NCBI GenBank assembly: GCA_026874595.1
Contig: CM049311.1
Span: 68,677,453-68,741,452, forward strand
DNA: 64,000 nucleotides
From: Sipunculus nudus
Taxonomy: Eukaryota; Annelida; Sipuncula; Golfingiida; Sipunculidae
Direction: 5' to 3'
Shown: positions 1 to 11,892 of the stretch, one piece after another
Layout: the number at the start of each line of letters is the position of its first letter
Numbering within the stretch: the first letter of the stretch is position 1
Program-made: the position numbers and the translations under genes
The notes under the pieces: model-generated
Database searches by the model: none
Told to the model about the DNA's origin: nothing
What the model saw: only the letters and a program-made list of their open reading frames with translations

Positions 1-60
1 AAATCGCGAAAATTGTTGAGATATATAATGATCAAGTATTTGGTATTTCTTTTTTTTCAG

Positions 61-240
61 AAACCAGTCTGCTACGAGATGGGGGAGGAGCTACGATTCG
101 CTCTTAGGTGCATGGGTTCATCCAAGAAACCTACAAAGAAAGCCAAGGCCAAAGATAAACATAATTCAGACAATGGTGTGACATTAGTTCCATTGACACG
201 GGGTTACGTTCCTGCCAATACTAAGGAGTATTTTACATGA
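61..240 (+). CDS. Terminal coding exon of a second kainate-type glutamate receptor (partial gene)
   Basis: A pyrimidine-rich tract ending in AG at 59-60 precedes an open phase-0 exon that stops with TGA at 238-240. It encodes 59 residues. The segment MGEELRFALRC (exon residues 7-17) nearly matches MGEELRFAIRC in the terminal exon of the minus-strand receptor in this window, and it aligns with the VEELRMSLKC juxtamembrane tail after M4 in vertebrate GluK2. The remainder is a Lys-rich cytoplasmic tail ending in YFT. The tail sequence differs from that of the other copy, so this is a paralog and not an assembly duplicate. Upstream exons lie before base 1. The visible part has no membrane segment, so ligand specificity and subunit class cannot be judged here. 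A methionine codon at 13 lies in the intron and is not a start. Confidence 0.85.
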   Translation, partial: KPVCYEMGEELRFALRCMGSSKKPTKKAKAKDKHNSDNGVTLVPLTRGYVPANTKEYFT

Positions 241-1100
241 TGAAAGCTCAATATACACACAGCTTCTTGAAGCGCAAGACAAAAAGTTTTGTTTGTATGT
301 CAGGAAAGTGGAGCTTGATCAGCATGCGCGTTTCAAGTTTGATAGCGTATGACGTATAGAACTTAAGTCTATGACGTCACTGCAAATTGATTCAATAAAG
401 GACGGATATACATATGTCAAATGTGTGCAGAATTAAGTGGAAGGTCACGTGACGATTGACATACTTCATTTCTTGCCTGTATCAGATATACCGGAAACGG
501 AAGTACTGATGGTCCTTACAATACAGCTGACATTGTACTGTGTAAGATAAGAAGGTTTTGCAAGCCTGTGCAATATGATATCGTTGAACTGTTGATGTAC
601 ATATTTCTGTGTATTAATAATGGGCACCAGACAGCGGGGGTCTGAGTAGACTGAAATAAAATCTGTCTGGCCAATGTTTTATGAAGTGATACGTACAAGT
701 GCCTTCCAGATACAGAGGTATAGAACTTTATGGTGCCATTTTGTTTGCCAGTTAAAGCCGGCCTATGTGTATCTCTTGCACGACGTGTCCTAATGGTCAT
801 ACTATTCACACTTTAAATGAACCACACTCTTGTACAGATTGTTATAGGCAGGGTTTGTTTACCTTTTGTCCGTGTTTCCCAATATTGTTTATATTTAATA
901 GTGAAACCTTTTTGTGTTTTTGTTATTGTCTGATTGGTTTAGCATATGGAAGGCGCAATAATTATGGTGCTCCTGAGAAACTTTAAGAAAGTATTAAACC
1001 TTCAACTTCAAAACATCGAGGCTAATAGCCATATATCTTGAAGCGATGTGGCATCGCGTCTGCCTTCAGTGTGCATGAAATAAGTTAATAAATCATTAGT
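241..1100 (+). other. Probable 3' UTR and flank of the plus-strand receptor, with candidate poly(A) signals
   Basis: No coding segment is seen after the TGA at 238-240. AATAAA hexamers on the plus strand occur at 394-399, 655-660 and 1087-1092; any of them could direct cleavage, and the sequence alone does not choose between them. A small reading frame at 765-986 has no recognisable protein features and is treated as chance. Confidence 0.4.
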
Positions 1101-4027
1101 AAATGCAATATATGGACTGTCAGGAATCATTTATAATCAGTTTTAAGTAACAGAGGATCTCAATTGTCCAGTTGTTAACAATCCATTACTGGTAATAGCT
1201 ACGGCCGGATATGGGGTCCAGAGAAAGATTTTTTTCTCATTGCTTGAATCAACGCGGGCGTTGAGCAAAAGACCCACTTACCATTTGTGATAGTATGACA
1301 TTTCTTACATTAGAATCTCACACAGTAAAACAGTCAGACAACAGTTTTATTTTGACTAAGTGTATTGGTAAAGAAAAGCTTGACGCTGACATGATGTCAC
1401 ATTTCTTGGAGGAGTGGTCCTGTCCCGTACATAGTTTTAAAGTTACCTACTATCTCCCCGTGACCCATGCCCGTCAGTTCCGGTGTAGGTACCCTTGAAC
1501 CAATGGTTCATGCCAGGTTTAATAAACCAGGTTCATCTCGCAGTTATATCCTTTCCGTTTGAACTAGCAAAGTATATTGAAAGTGACATGGTTAGTTTAG
1601 GACAAGATTGTCACAGTTTTTTGACGTATTCTGTCACTCCCTTGTCTGTAGACGTTCTATTCGTAAGAATGACAATTACTGGCGCAAAAAAATTCTACTA
1701 TATAATGACCAACACGGTCCCTGATATATAATCACCTAGTTTAGGACTGAAGAATCTACGTTATATTGGAACCCAAATGTTGTCGGGTTATGTCTTGCTG
1801 GTGAGGAAACATCCACTGATCACATCTAAGATTCACAATATAGGTAACCTTTCATTTAATTTCTGTGTAACCCTAACAGTTTAGTTTAAGGTCCCGTCTG
1901 TCATGCCAACTACGGATCGTAGTCCCAAAGTTTATTTAACGTAGTAGGTATGATAAATGTGAGTGATTGTAAATACATATCCTTTGGCCTTTGGCCCTCA
2001 TGAATCACACATATATCATTTTGCTGAAGGTTTATTAATATGGCAATGTGTAACGTGAGTGGGATGTAACTTATAAATTACAGAAACTAGCTTACGATGT
2101 ATACTTATTGTAATCAGAGCGAGAGAGAGATCGATATCTCATACATACCTGACACCTTTGATATTTAATATCTTCATATCATACTTCCGATATCATGCAG
2201 CTGGAATTAAAATATTTTGGCATTTATCAAACGATCTTTGAGAAATTTTATTTAAAGGCAGTGTGTATTTTGTCATTAATATAATGAAAAGAGATTGCTT
2301 ATTTTAAACGAGTAGTTTAAAAGATCTTAACTGATTTTTATTAACAAGAAAACCGTCTGTTCAGATGGCTTTATTTTTCCAATAGACTTGTAATCAAAGA
2401 ATACCAAGACAAACATTTGCTGTACAAGGGATAATTCTAATCCTGTTTGGTGGACTTGTTTATGCCCCTTCCTTTTTTGATATGTGCTGTTTTTTTTATG
2501 AAATCCTGCTTAATCATTTTAAATTCACCTTTAGCCTATAAAACAGAATAAAACTACTCTCCTTTAAGCACAAAAGGCTACAAGTCTTAGAAGACAATAA
2601 TTTCTCTGTACCTTACTGAAAGGCCGATTGCTTTGCCGATTAAAAAAATCAGTATGTATTATTAAGTATAAATTTTTTTTTATTGAACAACTGAGATATT
2701 ACAGCAAATGCGAGGCCTGATCACAGTACAAAACTAAAAATACCCGTGTAGTTAAGTAGGTGTGATAAACATATCTGTATTACAAGTACACGTAACTTGT
2801 ATATTATTTGGACGTGAAATCGTTATAACGAAGCACTTTGTTGACATAACACGATTTTTCACATGTAATTTAGACAATTTTGCTTTTTTTTTTTTTAATT
2901 TATTTCGTCATATTTTACTTAATACATTTTATGTCTAAATAAGATCTGTTAGGAATATGCAGAATGTCATTTATATTCTTCTCCAACATTGTTTTTGGGT
3001 CACTGACATATATCTTTGGGTCCGTGGCTAATATAACCACAGAGTTTGATGAAAATATGGCTTTTAAAAGCTAAGCAGTAAGAGTCATTCGTGTTCGACA
3101 ATGGCACTTGTTCTAAAAAAGTTTGTGTGAGGAGGAATTGATAATCACTATTATAATTAGGCCCGACCCTCAAATATTAAATAAAATGTTAATTGTTTAA
3201 ACTTAAGTGAAACATTTTACTTCTAATTGCTAAATCAGTCCATACTTAGGTAACTCTGAGACACATACCACATGCAGACAATCACATGAGGCAGAAAACT
3301 GACATGATATCGGTTTGTTGAATACTATAAAAAATTATCCCACAAAACCAAAGTTGGCAGCTGGAGCATGTTCGCCGAAAACTACTGGGGGAAAATGTTG
3401 AAAAGGTAAAATGGATCTTTTAAGTTCACAACAGTTTGTTTACCTAAAGTAATATATAGCAACACAATGTTTTGTCAATCCAGCATATATATATATATAA
3501 TCTTGGTAGTTTACAGGAACATATGGATACAGATAACTGCGTTGAAAGCCTGCGTGTGTTGCCGATCCAGTATTTTAAGACCCAGTGTGCCACGGATTTT
3601 TGTACCCTTGAACCCATCAATATTCGTACTGTGACATTATGTAGTAGTCTTGACAGTAATGATTTTTTTATGTGTGTGATATATTGTTTGCTATTCTACA
3701 ATGCATACTGATTAAACTACATTAAAAACTCAGCCTGGTTGTCTTCATGTAGTGTTTGCACGTGTGGAAGATCTTAAAAATCGCCGTTCGTAAAAATTCG
3801 TATCTTGCAAGATTCTTAACCCACAAAATATCTGATGTACCTTCTGTTCATCTGACTGGTAACATTTATAAATACTCTATCACTCGTGCTTATGCAGGAT
3901 CTGAGAAAAGAGGGCCGCAACAACCTGGCAAGGTGTGCCAAGAGTGATATTATTTTTATCTTCTTTTGTTAATTATTTTTGTTTGAGGAACCGCCCATGT
4001 TTTTAACTTCTAGCTAAACCACCTATT
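1101..4027. other. Intergenic, no gene seen
   Basis: AT-rich sequence with homopolymer T runs (for example near 2675 and 2885) and only short reading frames. I see no exon-like segment, RNA gene or clear repeat here. Confidence 0.5.
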
Positions 4028-4330
4028 TGTACATCTGAGAATTCCATTCCGGTTTCGGATTTAATGACAGGACAGTATTACACGCTCACGGTCATCGTAT
4101 ATCCTGGTGTTAAACAGGCGCGGTGACTACTGCACCCGCGGGCCCTGGGTGTTAAAACGTCCCCGTTGTTGGGTCATACCACCGAGGAACCCCCGAGAGG
4201 CGCATTTGTTTAAAAGTGAAACACCGCCTCGGCTGAGATTCGAACTCATGATCTCCCGGCTTTGAGTCATTTGCTCTACCCCTAAAGTAAAGGAAAACAA
4301 ACTTTCCAAGGTGTACTTACACAACAATTC
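4028..4330 (-). mobile_element. tRNA-derived SINE copy, minus strand
   Basis: Read on the minus strand, a tRNA-like head carries an A-box-like TAGAGCAAATGA and a B box GAGTTCGAATCTC (plus-strand 4235-4247), the internal promoter of RNA polymerase III. It is followed by a conserved body with GGGGTTCCTCG, ACACCCAGGGCCCGCGGGTG and ACACCAGGATA motifs and an end block with AGAATTCCATTCCGG. The same order occurs on the plus strand at about 5.10-5.45 kb. The head does not fold as a full cloverleaf with a continuous acceptor stem that I could see, so a SINE is favoured over a tRNA gene. The borders are approximate. Confidence 0.72.
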
Positions 4331-5099
4331 TTGATTGAGATTGTTTCCTTTTATTCATATATTCCTATTCCAAATCATGATATAATTCCCTTGTAATCGT
4401 TTCATATGTAAAACAGTAATCTCATCGTTCATTTTCAGTGAAACTATATTATCCAGATTTTGCTCGCCCATAATACTCTTTAAGCAACACTAACATTTTG
4501 CTTTCTGTTGCATTTATGAACATTTATAAGTTTTCCATTTATAGCGTTCTTTTAGACGTAGTCGTTGTTTAAGGCATACAAAAATACAAATCCAAAACAA
4601 GATGTAATTTGTGTCTTCTTACTGAGACGAGGCACCAGCCAACGTATATTACCTAATGTGACTCTAAAAACTTCAAAGTAAAGGCTCTAATAATCAGGTG
4701 GCACAAAAGACATAAACAAATGCCAATAGTATTATTACTCGTTTAAAATAAAATACAAAGACTGCTCTTAAATTTTACAAAATTATAGTACTGTGAAAAT
4801 ATAAGCTTCCTTCCAATCTAGTTATTGGGTTTTATTACATAACTGAAACTAATTAATCTTCGTTATAAATCCTCGATTAAATCCTAAATTGCCGCTTATG
4901 ACAATCAATTCATATGATAATTGAACATGTGAGCTTAAAACGTATATCCGGCAGGTGGAGGGGAACGATTTCTACAGCTTTCAAGTCTGATGTACGTCAG
5001 GTGTGTAACGCAAATAGATTAATCTAGCTGCTCTGTGATGTACGTACGTACTAGTGGACATTACATATGTTGCTGATGCATGCATGCAAGTAATCCATT

Positions 5100-5445
5100 C
5101 CTGACCAATACGGGTTTGAGCAAGTGTTTGAATGCATTGTACCATTTGCCGGGAGGTCATGGGTCCAAATCTCAGCCGAGGCGTGAGATTTTCACGGTGT
5201 GCCCCCACCCGCTTAATCGGAAGGACATGTTCCACAGTCGCGTATCACTCACATACGAGTGCATCTTTGGGGGGTTCCTCGTTGTTATTACCAAGCATTG
5301 GGATTGATTGAACACCCAGGACCCGCAAGTGCAGTAGACACAGGGCCTGGGTTACACCAGGATACAACAAAATAATATGATAGGAAGCGAGCGCTACCGC
5401 CCTGTCATGTAGTCTAGAACCGAAATGGAATTCTGCAGATGTATA
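5100..5445 (+). mobile_element. tRNA-derived SINE copy, plus strand
   Basis: This is a second, diverged member of the family at about 4.03-4.33 kb, in opposite orientation. It has GGGAGGTCATGGGTCCAAATCTCAGCC (B box changed to GGGTCCAAATCTC), then GGGGGGTTCCTCGTTG, ACACCCAGGACCCGCAAGTG, ACACCAGGATACAAC and an end block CGAAATGGAATTCTGCAGAT. The B box has lost the usual TTCGA core, so internal transcription is unlikely. The sequence after about 5446 (AGATAAATAATTAGATA) may be its A-rich tail. Confidence 0.7.
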
Positions 5446-6803
5446 TACTCAGATAAATAATTAGATAAGTGAGCATAAAATGGAAGCGGTTACCTCCACC
5501 AAAAAAAAGCTAAAAAAAAAAAAAAGAAACCTCCTTTCCTAGGAGGTAATACCACGATACACGGGCGTACATGAACCAAAACTAAAGCTATACGGAAAGG
5601 AAAGAAAAAAGTGTCAAATATATTGTGAACAAAAGGTAATAAAACTGTTTATATTAAAGTATGTAAGATAGATATAAACAGTGCTGCTTCATCAAACAAG
5701 GACAATCCATCCAGGAAAATTCCCAAGAATCGCTTATAAAACCTAAAATCGGCGCAGACACGATCGATACTGATGACATGTATATTGAGCTCCAACTGAC
5801 TGCTGTGGGCTGAACCAGAAACAACTGGCGTCCTGGGAGGTCTCGCAAGGCATCTGCCGTAGCCAGAGTATCAATGGTTGGTATGCGTCTCCTGGCAGGG
5901 AGCTTCTCGTGATAGACACGGCGGCGGGGACGCCCCTTCCATGTATAGAAGTTCCACCCCCTCTGTGGACTCGGTGAGGGGTTGTAAGACGTTCTTGCAT
6001 TGCAATATTGTGAACCTTTTCTGGGTTAATGTTGATTAGTTTCCAAGTCCGTCTTCTTGTCTAGAAATAGTCGATGAGAGCTGTCTCCTTATATGCTATA
6101 ATTTGGCCGACTCTCACGAAGTTGTACGCCTGGTATAACAGAAGCAATGTCTTATAATTGGTGAAAAACAAACAAGGAAATATCATAAACTATCATAAAA
6201 GTGTCTTGAAATCGATAAGAAAATAGTGTCACCTAATTTATAAACAAAATGGTCCCTGAAGAGTAAAATTATGAAATGCAGTAAAAGATGAATTATTTTA
6301 TATAATCATCTACCAGGTAGGAAGAAGGAGTCAAACCTAAACACAAAACAGAAATATACCCTTGTTACAACTAAAACCAGAAATAAGATGGCTGACAACT
6401 TTCTGAGAAATATAACACCGAAAATCAGTTTGTTATTGAGAGGATTTTCACACACAGTCCCCAAGGCTTTATTTGGTACCAAACATATTTAATAAATTTA
6501 TAACGATGAAGCCATCAAATGAACAGTTACATACCTGTCACACAAATTAGTCTAAGCCGAAAACCTAACCTTAAAAAAGATGAAAAGCTTTTATATCAGT
6601 AACACATGTACATCATCTTATCGATTTCTTATCAATTTCTTATGAAACGTAAGACTCTGAACCTAAATACTATGTATGATTTCTCCCTGTATCACATGAG
6701 GCTCCTGTGTCACCAGATTCAATCCTTAACAATAGTCTCCTGACATAAAACAATTGATAAGTTGAATACATATTTACGAATGTATTACATTTATGTCGAA
6801 TAA

Positions 6804-6804
6804 C

Positions 6805-6864
<60 letters not shown>
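6804..6864. repeat. C-run followed by (CT)n microsatellite
   Basis: About twelve C residues run directly into an uninterrupted CT dinucleotide tract of roughly 24 repeats. Confidence 0.95.
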
Positions 6865-6867
<3 letters not shown>

Positions 6868-9000
6868 ACATGTTACGATATTACTAAGGCACGGTGCTAA
6901 CCCAGTCCCTCCATAGTTCCATTATGTAGCCATGTGTTCATGCAATTTACATAGTGTTTCATAGTTGCCTCATGTAAGTATGTACTGACAGTATAAAAGG
7001 GGCCCTTTTATTCTTTCCATGGGGAATGAATTGGCGTTTATAAACCAACAGTATGTGTTTGTGTGTGTGTTGGGGGGGGGGGTTGTGCAATAGCCTGTGG
7101 TGCAACTGTCTGTGGTTATCTTGGACCCACACAGTTTCAGGCCTCATGCATGAGTTCAATATCCAAGCAGACACCTTACCATTACATGGCAAATGTAATA
7201 GCATCAGTAATAGCATAAAATACTAATCGTATGACTACCTTCAGGGGAGTCAGGAGCGTAGTCAGAATAAAATGAATATGTGGTGTAGGGTTGTAAGGTT
7301 GGCTGCAGGAATATCTGCTGGACAGATGCATGTATATCTCATATGAGTGTGTGTATGTCTGTATACAAAACTGTAAAATTGTAACAGACAGTTGAGATGG
7401 AAATCAGCCTGGACTTTCAATATTAATGTACATTTTTAATACTCAAAACATGAGAAACATTTATCAGAGCATAAATGAAAAATGGGAATGGGTTGAAAAG
7501 ATTATTATTACATACAGCTTATTAATCGTTATTTAAAGATGCATGATTCCCTATCTCCAGTTTTCTAATTATCTGATGACAGATTCAGAAATCGTCCCCG
7601 GGATATATATTTATGTGTAAATTAATGCAGATAAAGCGTACAGAACTGAAACGTGACTGATATTTTCATGTTTCTTTTTAAATCATTGTCATGCTATAAT
7701 GTTCCTAGTGTCTGGTAAGTCTAACCTCATCATTGCACTCAAAAGTCGGATGGGGAGGAGGGGTGGGGGAGTTCATGCCCCCCCCCCCCGCTCCCCACAC
7801 TGCGGCGGCACCCTCCCGGCTACGCCCCTGGTGGAGTGATAGGAAATTGGCTCTGGAAGACACCATTAAATATTGATGGGGACTTGGATAAAGGGAGGAT
7901 ACGGTAGACCAGTTCTGAATCGGCGGAGGTATACACTCAAGTGAGGGCCATTCTACTCCGCGTTTTAAATACCAAAACCTTTATCACAGACACCGAAATA
8001 CTAAACATCACTCCGTCTGATAACAATCCAAAAACTCATAATAAAACAGTTGTCAACATGATATTAATCTTGGTAAGATTATGCAAGAAGTTGAAGCCCA
8101 CAGTGTAACATGATACGTCTGACTGGGCATAAAAATTGACGTCCTGGAGGCACGGGTTTTCTCTTATCTAAAATTATATCATTTTTTTTTTTAATTTGTA
8201 AATTGCTATTTTATTAGCCAAGATGAACATCGGCATCCTAAATTGACGAAACATTAAATGTCATCCGAATGCAATTTGCGGTTAAAAAAGTAGTTATTTC
8301 ATGTGTTTTGCATCGCTAAATGGGATGTGCTGTATTTTGCCTTCTAATGCCACACGGACAATCTGATGCAAATCTGGCTGCAGAAAATGATTACTGTCCT
8401 GGTGATGTGATCTTTTTTTTTCTTTCACTTGACATGTCTGTAGGAATTGATATTGCAGGAAGTTTACAAAAACCTCCAGAAATGACACGGGTACGGTAGT
8501 TTAATTATGCTTTCATATCAACGTCTATCTTCAGTGTATCGGCAATACGGCTAGTCCAGACCACTTAAACTGTCCATGATGTCTTGTTTTATGTTGTATT
8601 ACACTGTATAAAACAAGATGTCTCCAAACAGAACGTCTACACCAAAGTGTGTCTTTTCAACATTCTTTCCCTCGTCTTACTTTATGATTGGCATCAACCA
8701 GAGACTCGTTGCTGGGATAGGAAGGGTGATTAGTGAAAAACTATAAATCTTTCTATTAACACTGCTAACGTTCAAAGTAACCTTTTAATAAACTATGAAT
8801 TGTAGTTTTCCTCGTCCTTTCATTAAACGAAACCATTTAAAGAAATATTATAGGGAAAAAGAATTAGATATTAATTTAATATAAGGTTTATCATATGGTC
8901 AAGGAACCTGCCTATTTGTTAAATAAAAGAAACGTTTGTTTACGAATATATAATATATACTAGGCCAACAAAATATAGGCTGGCATCTTAAGGAACTCTC

Positions 9001-9230
9001 TCAGAAATAAGTGCGGGCGGGAGATTTTTTTTCCTTTTATTTTTGGTTTTCGGGAGTTTCATATGACGAGGGGACAATATTATAATAGCATGTCATAACA
9101 AAACGAAGTTTCAACGAAATTTTATTTTATTTTCCTTACTGTCCGAGCGGCGGGGCCCAAAATCTGAAAATTGTATTGAAAATTAAAAATCCTGAGAAAC
9201 TCTGGGGCCTAATGGCCAAAAGTTGAGATT
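9001..9230. mobile_element. Possible degraded relative of the MITE at 54.5 kb
   Basis: It shares word order with 54523-54831: CAGAAATAAGTGCGGGCGG near the left end (the other has CAGAAATCAATGCGGGCGG), TCCGAGCGGCGGGGCCCAAAA in the middle (the other has TCGGAGCGGCAGCAGCTCAAAA), then TTGTATTGAAAATTAAAAA. The terminal inverted repeats are no longer clear, so the limits are uncertain. Confidence 0.4.
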
Positions 9231-10775
9231 GTCTCTTATTTTTTTGTGAGAACTGGGGCATGAATTACGAGCTGAATTGTTACTCAACTGATTTACGTTG
9301 GTATTGTGTGCCTTTTTTGTCCCGTTTGTCTTATTTTAATCTGCTAACGACTGCCAAAGATATATTTGTCTAACAAAACTAATTGAACATAATTTCGATA
9401 TTATGCCGGTAACTTGGCTAATTGTGTTTCATATTTTTAGGTAGCTTATTTATTCAGTTGTTATAATCGTTGTTTGAAGATGGGCATCAAAGGCTACATG
9501 GGTATTTAGAATGGGGATTACCATTCATCAATTCATCATTTATTATGTGCTAAGCTCTTTTTGCTCATATGAGACCGTTACAAAACTTACCTTTAAGTGA
9601 AGGTCTTATATAAAATTATTAATATGTTAATTAAATAGGTTTGTTTGCATAAGGGTTCTAATCATTCATTTTAGACTCCCATTAAATTATACATTTGTAC
9701 ATGTACATGTACTCATTAAGAATATGCCGCTTGGGTGGTACAAAGAAAATATAAATATGGAAAATGTTACATTAATAAAACATCCGAAATCAACCAGACA
9801 ACGTACGTAATTAAAACTAGACATCAGAATGTGAAAGTGTTTGAAGTAAAAGCAGCGGTTTCGATTATATTCTGAAGTGTTTTAACAAAAACAGAACCGT
9901 AATAAAACTCTCCCGGCACCAGTAAAACTCACCCACAGATCAAAGGCTAAGATAGGTCCAAATTGGCCAAATTAATAGGAATTGAGTGTTGACAAGTCCA
10001 ATTTCAGACATCAAAAGGGCCAACTGGCTTAATTAAAATGACTAATTAAATATAAGCCGTTATCTTGTAAGTTTTTATTTTTGTTTGCCTTTTAGCATTA
10101 AATGATTCATTGGTCGTTCCTTTTTGACAACTATGACAATCAGGCCGAGTTGAAGAAGCGGCCGTTATTGGTCGACATCTCCCGAAAGCAAGATCGCTGC
10201 TGGTTAGAGTTACTTTAAACCAAGAAGAGACATATAGTATCATCGTCAACTTTTATGCATGCGCATGCAAAAAATGAGCGTCTGCCGTTTCGGACCCAAT
10301 GAGGCAGTTTTGTTCGTATGTTTAGTGTAATGAAACAAATAAGTGGCTCCTACATGAATCTTAACCTTAAGATTAACGTTAAAGTTTTATATCATTTGAA
10401 ATATAACAAAACATGACCTGGCTTGTTAATGTAATGAACCCGAACATTCATTTTCCGTTGGCTCCGTCAGGTGGCTGAGGTGAGAGAGAATGGTCTATTC
10501 ATGATCATAATAAGAACTTTGACTGTACGCACTTGCCGTGAAAAAAAATTGATTTTTTTATAACCTTAAAGAATATTGTAAAACATTTCTTGGGTTGTTA
10601 ATTATACATTTCTAATAGAAACACTGTTTGCTGTATGGTCTTCCCATTTTGACATGCAGAATCTTAAGCTCATTATGTTTTTTTCTACTGCTGTAGGGCT
10701 CGGCCACATCAAACAATTCTCAGAATAGTGCATGGCAGTACAACTTTTTTCACATACAAGTTGGATATTTGTTGT

Positions 10776-11892
10776 AAGGGACCCGCTTGACAAGCGGTGC
10801 CCTATAGTGATCACCGTGTCAGTCCGTCCTTCCGTCCATCTGCCCTTCCGTACTTCCGTCAGTAACACTTATTTCGCGCGCGATAACTCAACAACAACAT
10901 ACTGCAGCTTTCCCAAATTCACAGGGATGATTGGTACCTATGATGGCTCCAGACCTATTGAATTACAGACCTGTTGGAAACCAATATGGCCACCACAGCC
11001 CGATCGCTGATTTTCTTTCGCACGCAATAACTCATCAACAACATACTGCAGCTTTTCAAAATTCACAGGGATGATAAGTACCTATATGATGGTTCCAGAC
11101 CTATCGAATTACAGACTTGTCGGAATCCCAATATGGCCGTCACAGCCCAATCCCTGATTTTCTTTTGCGCGAGATAACTCAACAACAACATACCGGTTTT
11201 CCCAAATTTACAGGGATGATTGGTACCAATAAGGGCTCTAGACCTATTCAATAACAGACCTGTTGGAATTCCAAAATGGCCACCACAACCGATCGCTGAT
11301 TTTATTTCGCACGCGATTACTCAACAATAATCTATTGTAGCTTTCCCAAATTCACAGGGATGATTGGTACATATAAGGGCTCCAGACCTATTGAATTACA
11401 GACCTGTCGGAATTCCAATATGGCCACCACAGCCCAATCGCTGATTTTCTTTTGCGCGCGATAACTCAACAACAACAAACTGCAGCTTTTCCCAAATTCA
11501 CAGGGATGGTTAATACATATGAGGGCTCTAGATCTATTGAATGACAGACCTGTTTGAATTCTAATATTGCCACCACAGCCCGGTCGCTGATTTTCTTTCG
11601 CACGCGATAACTCAACAACAACCTATTCCCCGATTTCACAGGGATCATTGGCTCCAGATCTATTGAATTACAGACTTGCTCAAAATCAAATATGGCTAAC
11701 AGACTACATTTGGTGATTTTCTATTGCACACATTGTTTCAGACATATCTTCTTTAATATCATTTAATCCAGTAGGTTTTTTCCCTTATGCATATGGATTA
11801 AAATCTGTTTCTGTTTGTCATATTTTCAAATTTAAATTAATTTTTCACCCATATGTAAACGAGTCCAGCACTAGCTGAAACGCGGGGCCCTC
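10776..11892. mobile_element. Non-autonomous TIR element with an internal tandem array
   Basis: The left end AAGGGACCCGC (10776-10786) is an imperfect inverse of the right end GCGGGGCCCTC (11882-11892). Between them lie about six tandem units of roughly 143 bp, marked by CGATAACTCAACAACAAC at about 10880, 11028, 11171, 11313, 11457 and 11603. Each continues with CAAATTCACAGGGATGATTGG and CCAATATGGCCACCACAGCC. No transposase reading frame is present. Molluscan non-autonomous DNA elements with short TIRs and a tandem core are known; assigning this one to a named family would need a library comparison. Confidence 0.65.

Larger units (their letters stand above)
5446..10775. other. Intergenic with simple repeats, no gene seen
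   Basis: It contains an A-run near 5500-5525, a C then CT microsatellite at 6804-6864, G and C runs near 7070-7083 and 7780-7790, and the MITE-related stretch at about 9000-9230. Reading frames here are short and match no protein I recognise. Confidence 0.45.

Noticed and set aside
4190-4310. A possible tRNA gene on the minus strand
   Set aside because: A and B boxes are present, but I could not see a closed acceptor stem, and the segment continues into a body shared with a second copy at 5.1 kb, so a SINE is the better call.
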